A DNA stretch of 64,000 nucleotides, taken from the NCBI RefSeq assembly GCF_014395975.1, contig NZ_CP060714.1, positions 5,103,373 through 5,167,372 on the forward strand. Reading direction: 5' to 3'. The notes beneath the pieces were generated by a model. The model was given only the letters and a program-made list of their open reading frames with translations. It did not search any database and had not been told where the DNA came from. Shown here piece by piece: positions 62,773 to 64,000 of this stretch (positions are counted from its first letter, which is position 1; the number at the start of each line of letters is the position of its first letter). The stretch is from Diaphorobacter ruginosibacter (GTDB lineage: Bacteria; Pseudomonadota; Gammaproteobacteria; Burkholderiales; Burkholderiaceae_C). The translations under genes were made by a program, and so were the position numbers.

Positions 62773-63603
62773 ATGCATCCAGCCATTCGATCGATCCAGT
62801 GTGTCGTTGCCGTTGTCGCCGCAGTGTCTGCTCTGGCGGCATGTACTTCCGCCCCCACGCATCGTGGCGAGGTCAAGGGCTCCGATGCCACGATCAGCGA
62901 ATGGCTGCAGTCCGACATGAACCGCGTGGCCAATGTCGGCATGCGCGAGAACCTCAATGCGCTGCTGCGGCTGGCCGACAAGCTCTATCGGCGCAATCCG
63001 GCGGAATGGAAGAAGGGTGGCTATGCGAGCCGTGAAGAGGCCATTGCCGCGCTGAAGAAGGCCATCGAGCTGGTCAGCACCATCGAGCCCGGCAACGCGG
63101 CCAATGCGGAAAGCGGGCAGGACGGCAAGGCCGCCGCGAAGGCAGCGTCGGAGCGGGCGCCCGAGAAAATCTGGCCACCGCTCAAGGGCAAGCGCGACAT
63201 CGAGGCCATGGACCTCGCGCTCTCCCCCGAGTTCACGGGTGACCGCGTGGGCTCGTTCATCTTTGGTACCGTCGACATGATCGTCACCGCGCATGGCGGC
63301 AAGACCGAGTTCTACCTGATCGACGGGCAGGACGCACAGCACCTGTACAACGCCGCACGCAACGTCGAGATCGCCGTCTGGATGCTGGCGCACCGGCGCG
63401 GCCCGAACGGCAAGCCCCTGCTGCTGGCCGACGAGATCAACGCCGGCGAGCGCAACCTGAGCTTCGAGCGCGAGTTCGGCAAGATCATCGCGCGGCTCGA
63501 CATGCTGGCCGAAGTCACCACCGAGAAGTACCGCCGGGCGGTGATCGGCTATGCGCAGGGCATCGTGGGCGGCACCTTCCTGCAGTTCCTGCCGGTGCGC
63601 TGA
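62773..63603 (+). CDS. Predicted lipoprotein of unknown function
   Basis: Protein of 276 residues with a lipoprotein signal (lipobox ALAAC, Cys24). I do not recognise the family. The mature part is mixed alpha/beta, has a low-complexity Ala/Glu/Lys stretch near 115-135, and conserved-looking blocks GSFIFGTVDMIVTAHGGK and DAQHLYNAARNVEIAVW. No catalytic motif is apparent. It is probably anchored to the inner leaflet of the outer membrane. It stands alone ahead of the riboswitch-controlled metH gene. Confidence 0.75.
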   Translation: MHPAIRSIQCVVAVVAAVSALAACTSAPTHRGEVKGSDATISEWLQSDMNRVANVGMRENLNALLRLADKLYRRNPAEWKKGGYASREEAIAALKKAIELVSTIEPGNAANAESGQDGKAAAKAASERAPEKIWPPLKGKRDIEAMDLALSPEFTGDRVGSFIFGTVDMIVTAHGGKTEFYLIDGQDAQHLYNAARNVEIAVWMLAHRRGPNGKPLLLADEINAGERNLSFEREFGKIIARLDMLAEVTTEKYRRAVIGYAQGIVGGTFLQFLPVR

Positions 63604-63664
63604 AGGGGCGCAGCTTTCGCTAACTTCGCAAGGAATTGGCTCCAAAGCTAAAATCAACGGTTCC

Positions 63665-63736
63665 GCCCCAAGGAGCGCTGCAGCCGGCTGGTGAACTTTC
63701 ATGGATTGAATTCACCGCGCCTGTCAGGCTTGGGGC
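63665..63736 (+). ncRNA. S-adenosylhomocysteine (SAH) riboswitch
   Basis: The 8-bp P1 stem is GCCCCAAG (63665-63672) with CTTGGGGC (63729-63736). Just inside it is the AGGAGCGCTGCA core typical of SAH riboswitches, then an internal hairpin GGTGAA/TTCACC (63690-63695, 63711-63716), and the CAGGCT strand before the closing stem. This matches my memory of the SAH aptamer consensus. It is about 80 bases upstream of the C-terminal metH gene. SAH aptamers usually turn expression on when SAH builds up, which fits a gene that regenerates methionine from homocysteine. Confidence 0.85.
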
Positions 63737-63759
63737 CGATTCATACCCACGATAACGGC

Positions 63760-63809
63760 GCTCACCTGTGATTTTTGTCCCCGCTTTTGAGTAAGTAGAA
63801 CAGGTGAGC
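63760..63809 (+). promoter_or_regulatory. metH: RBS-sequestering hairpin downstream of the SAH aptamer
   Basis: GCTCACCTGT (63760-63769) is the exact complement of ACAGGTGAGC (63800-63809). The second arm contains the AGGTGAG ribosome-binding site immediately before the ATG at 63813. The 10-bp stem can hide the ribosome-binding site, so this is a plausible expression platform for translational control by the aptamer. Confidence 0.72.
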
Positions 63810-63812
63810 GAG

Positions 63813-64000
63813 ATGTCCGCAGCTTCCAACCACTCCACGACGCATTCCTCCGAATCCCCTGCGCAGACGGTGCAGCCCATGCGCCTGTCCGGCCTCGAGC
63901 CCGTGTTCATCGGCGAGGGCTCGCTGTTCGTGAACGTGGGCGAGCGCACCAACGTCACGGGCTCCAAGGCCTTCGCGCGCATGATCCTCAACGAGCAGTA
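63813..64000 (+). CDS. metH: Methionine synthase, C-terminal (folate/cobalamin) part, partial
   Basis: An ATG at 63813 opens [18 protein letters not shown], then [20 protein letters not shown], the start of the pterin-binding module of cobalamin-dependent methionine synthase. The N-terminal homocysteine module is absent because it is encoded separately at 16681-17745. The remaining folate, cobalamin and reactivation modules should follow past the window edge. The leader has a SAH riboswitch and an RBS-masking hairpin. Confidence 0.91.
   Translation, partial: MSAASNHSTTHSSESPAQTVQPMRLSGLEPVFIGEGSLFVNVGERTNVTGSKAFARMILNEQ

Noticed and set aside
61573..63702. Minus-strand open frame of 709 codons
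   Set aside because: It runs antisense through the Bug protein and lipoprotein genes and has a His/Gly/Arg-rich composition with no domain features. It is a GC-rich shadow frame.
63602..63812. Cobalamin riboswitch upstream of the metH gene
   Set aside because: Considered because metH is B12-dependent, but no B12-box-like sequence is visible, while the SAH aptamer core and P1 stem are.

Overview
This window is chromosomal DNA of a high-GC Gram-negative bacterium, most likely a betaproteobacterium of the Comamonadaceae (Comamonas/Delftia/Acidovorax type). The reasons are a trimeric porin, four Bug-type tripartite tricarboxylate transporter (TTT) binding proteins, a methionine synthase split into two genes, an S-adenosylhomocysteine (SAH) riboswitch, and dense operons with overlapping stop and start codons. 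I saw no rRNA, tRNA, CRISPR array, insertion sequence or prophage. The genus is inferred, not proven.

Layout. 1-997: AidB-like acyl-CoA dehydrogenase (partial). 1131-3004: BaeSR-like two-component system. 3226-11216 (+): one long, mostly overlapping operon holding a TolC/NodT lipoprotein, a DevBCA-type ABC exporter, an MtnX-like HAD phosphatase, an alpha/beta hydrolase, two SMR/ArnEF-like small membrane proteins and a DegT aminotransferase. It collides with a convergent operon (15825-11152, -) holding a class III aminotransferase (frameshifted), a GNAT/FemAB-like transferase, an arginase-fold UPF0489 protein and a cyclopropane fatty-acid synthase-like methyltransferase. I read the two operons as a candidate uncharacterised pathway that makes and exports an amino-modified lipid or envelope conjugate. 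15920-16530: HigBA-type toxin-antitoxin. 16681-17745: N-terminal half of MetH. 17845-22077: SDR, fumarylacetoacetase and Bug protein, with a divergent LysR. 22175-29462: recQ (frameshifted), then a PD-(D/E)XK nuclease plus an XPD/DinG-type helicase, bracketed by two paralogous secreted proteins. 29604-32174: sdaA and ribD. 32220-36626: minor pilin cluster pilV-pilW-pilX-pilY1.

37005-43862: catabolic operon (MaoC/mesaconyl-CoA hydratase-like, acyl-CoA dehydrogenase, CaiB CoA-transferase, MmgE/PrpD, Bug protein, CitE-like lyase). It fits breakdown of a C5 dicarboxylate (itaconate, mesaconate or methylsuccinate) through citramalyl-CoA. 44009-48362: YeaQ/YmgE protein, MFS transporter and GMC oxidoreductase, with a divergent IclR regulator and a nested palindromic operator. 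48754-54367: porin, S9 peptidase, gdhA, PPK2. 54497-62634: further catabolic units: Bug protein / hydratase, amidohydrolase, LysR / PACE efflux pump, and LysR / muconate cycloisomerase-like enzyme plus Bug protein. 62773-64000: a lipoprotein, then the SAH riboswitch and the start of the C-terminal half of MetH.

Two genes (class III aminotransferase and recQ) are each broken by one missing base in a C tract while the rest of the reading frame is intact. The sequence may therefore carry homopolymer errors.
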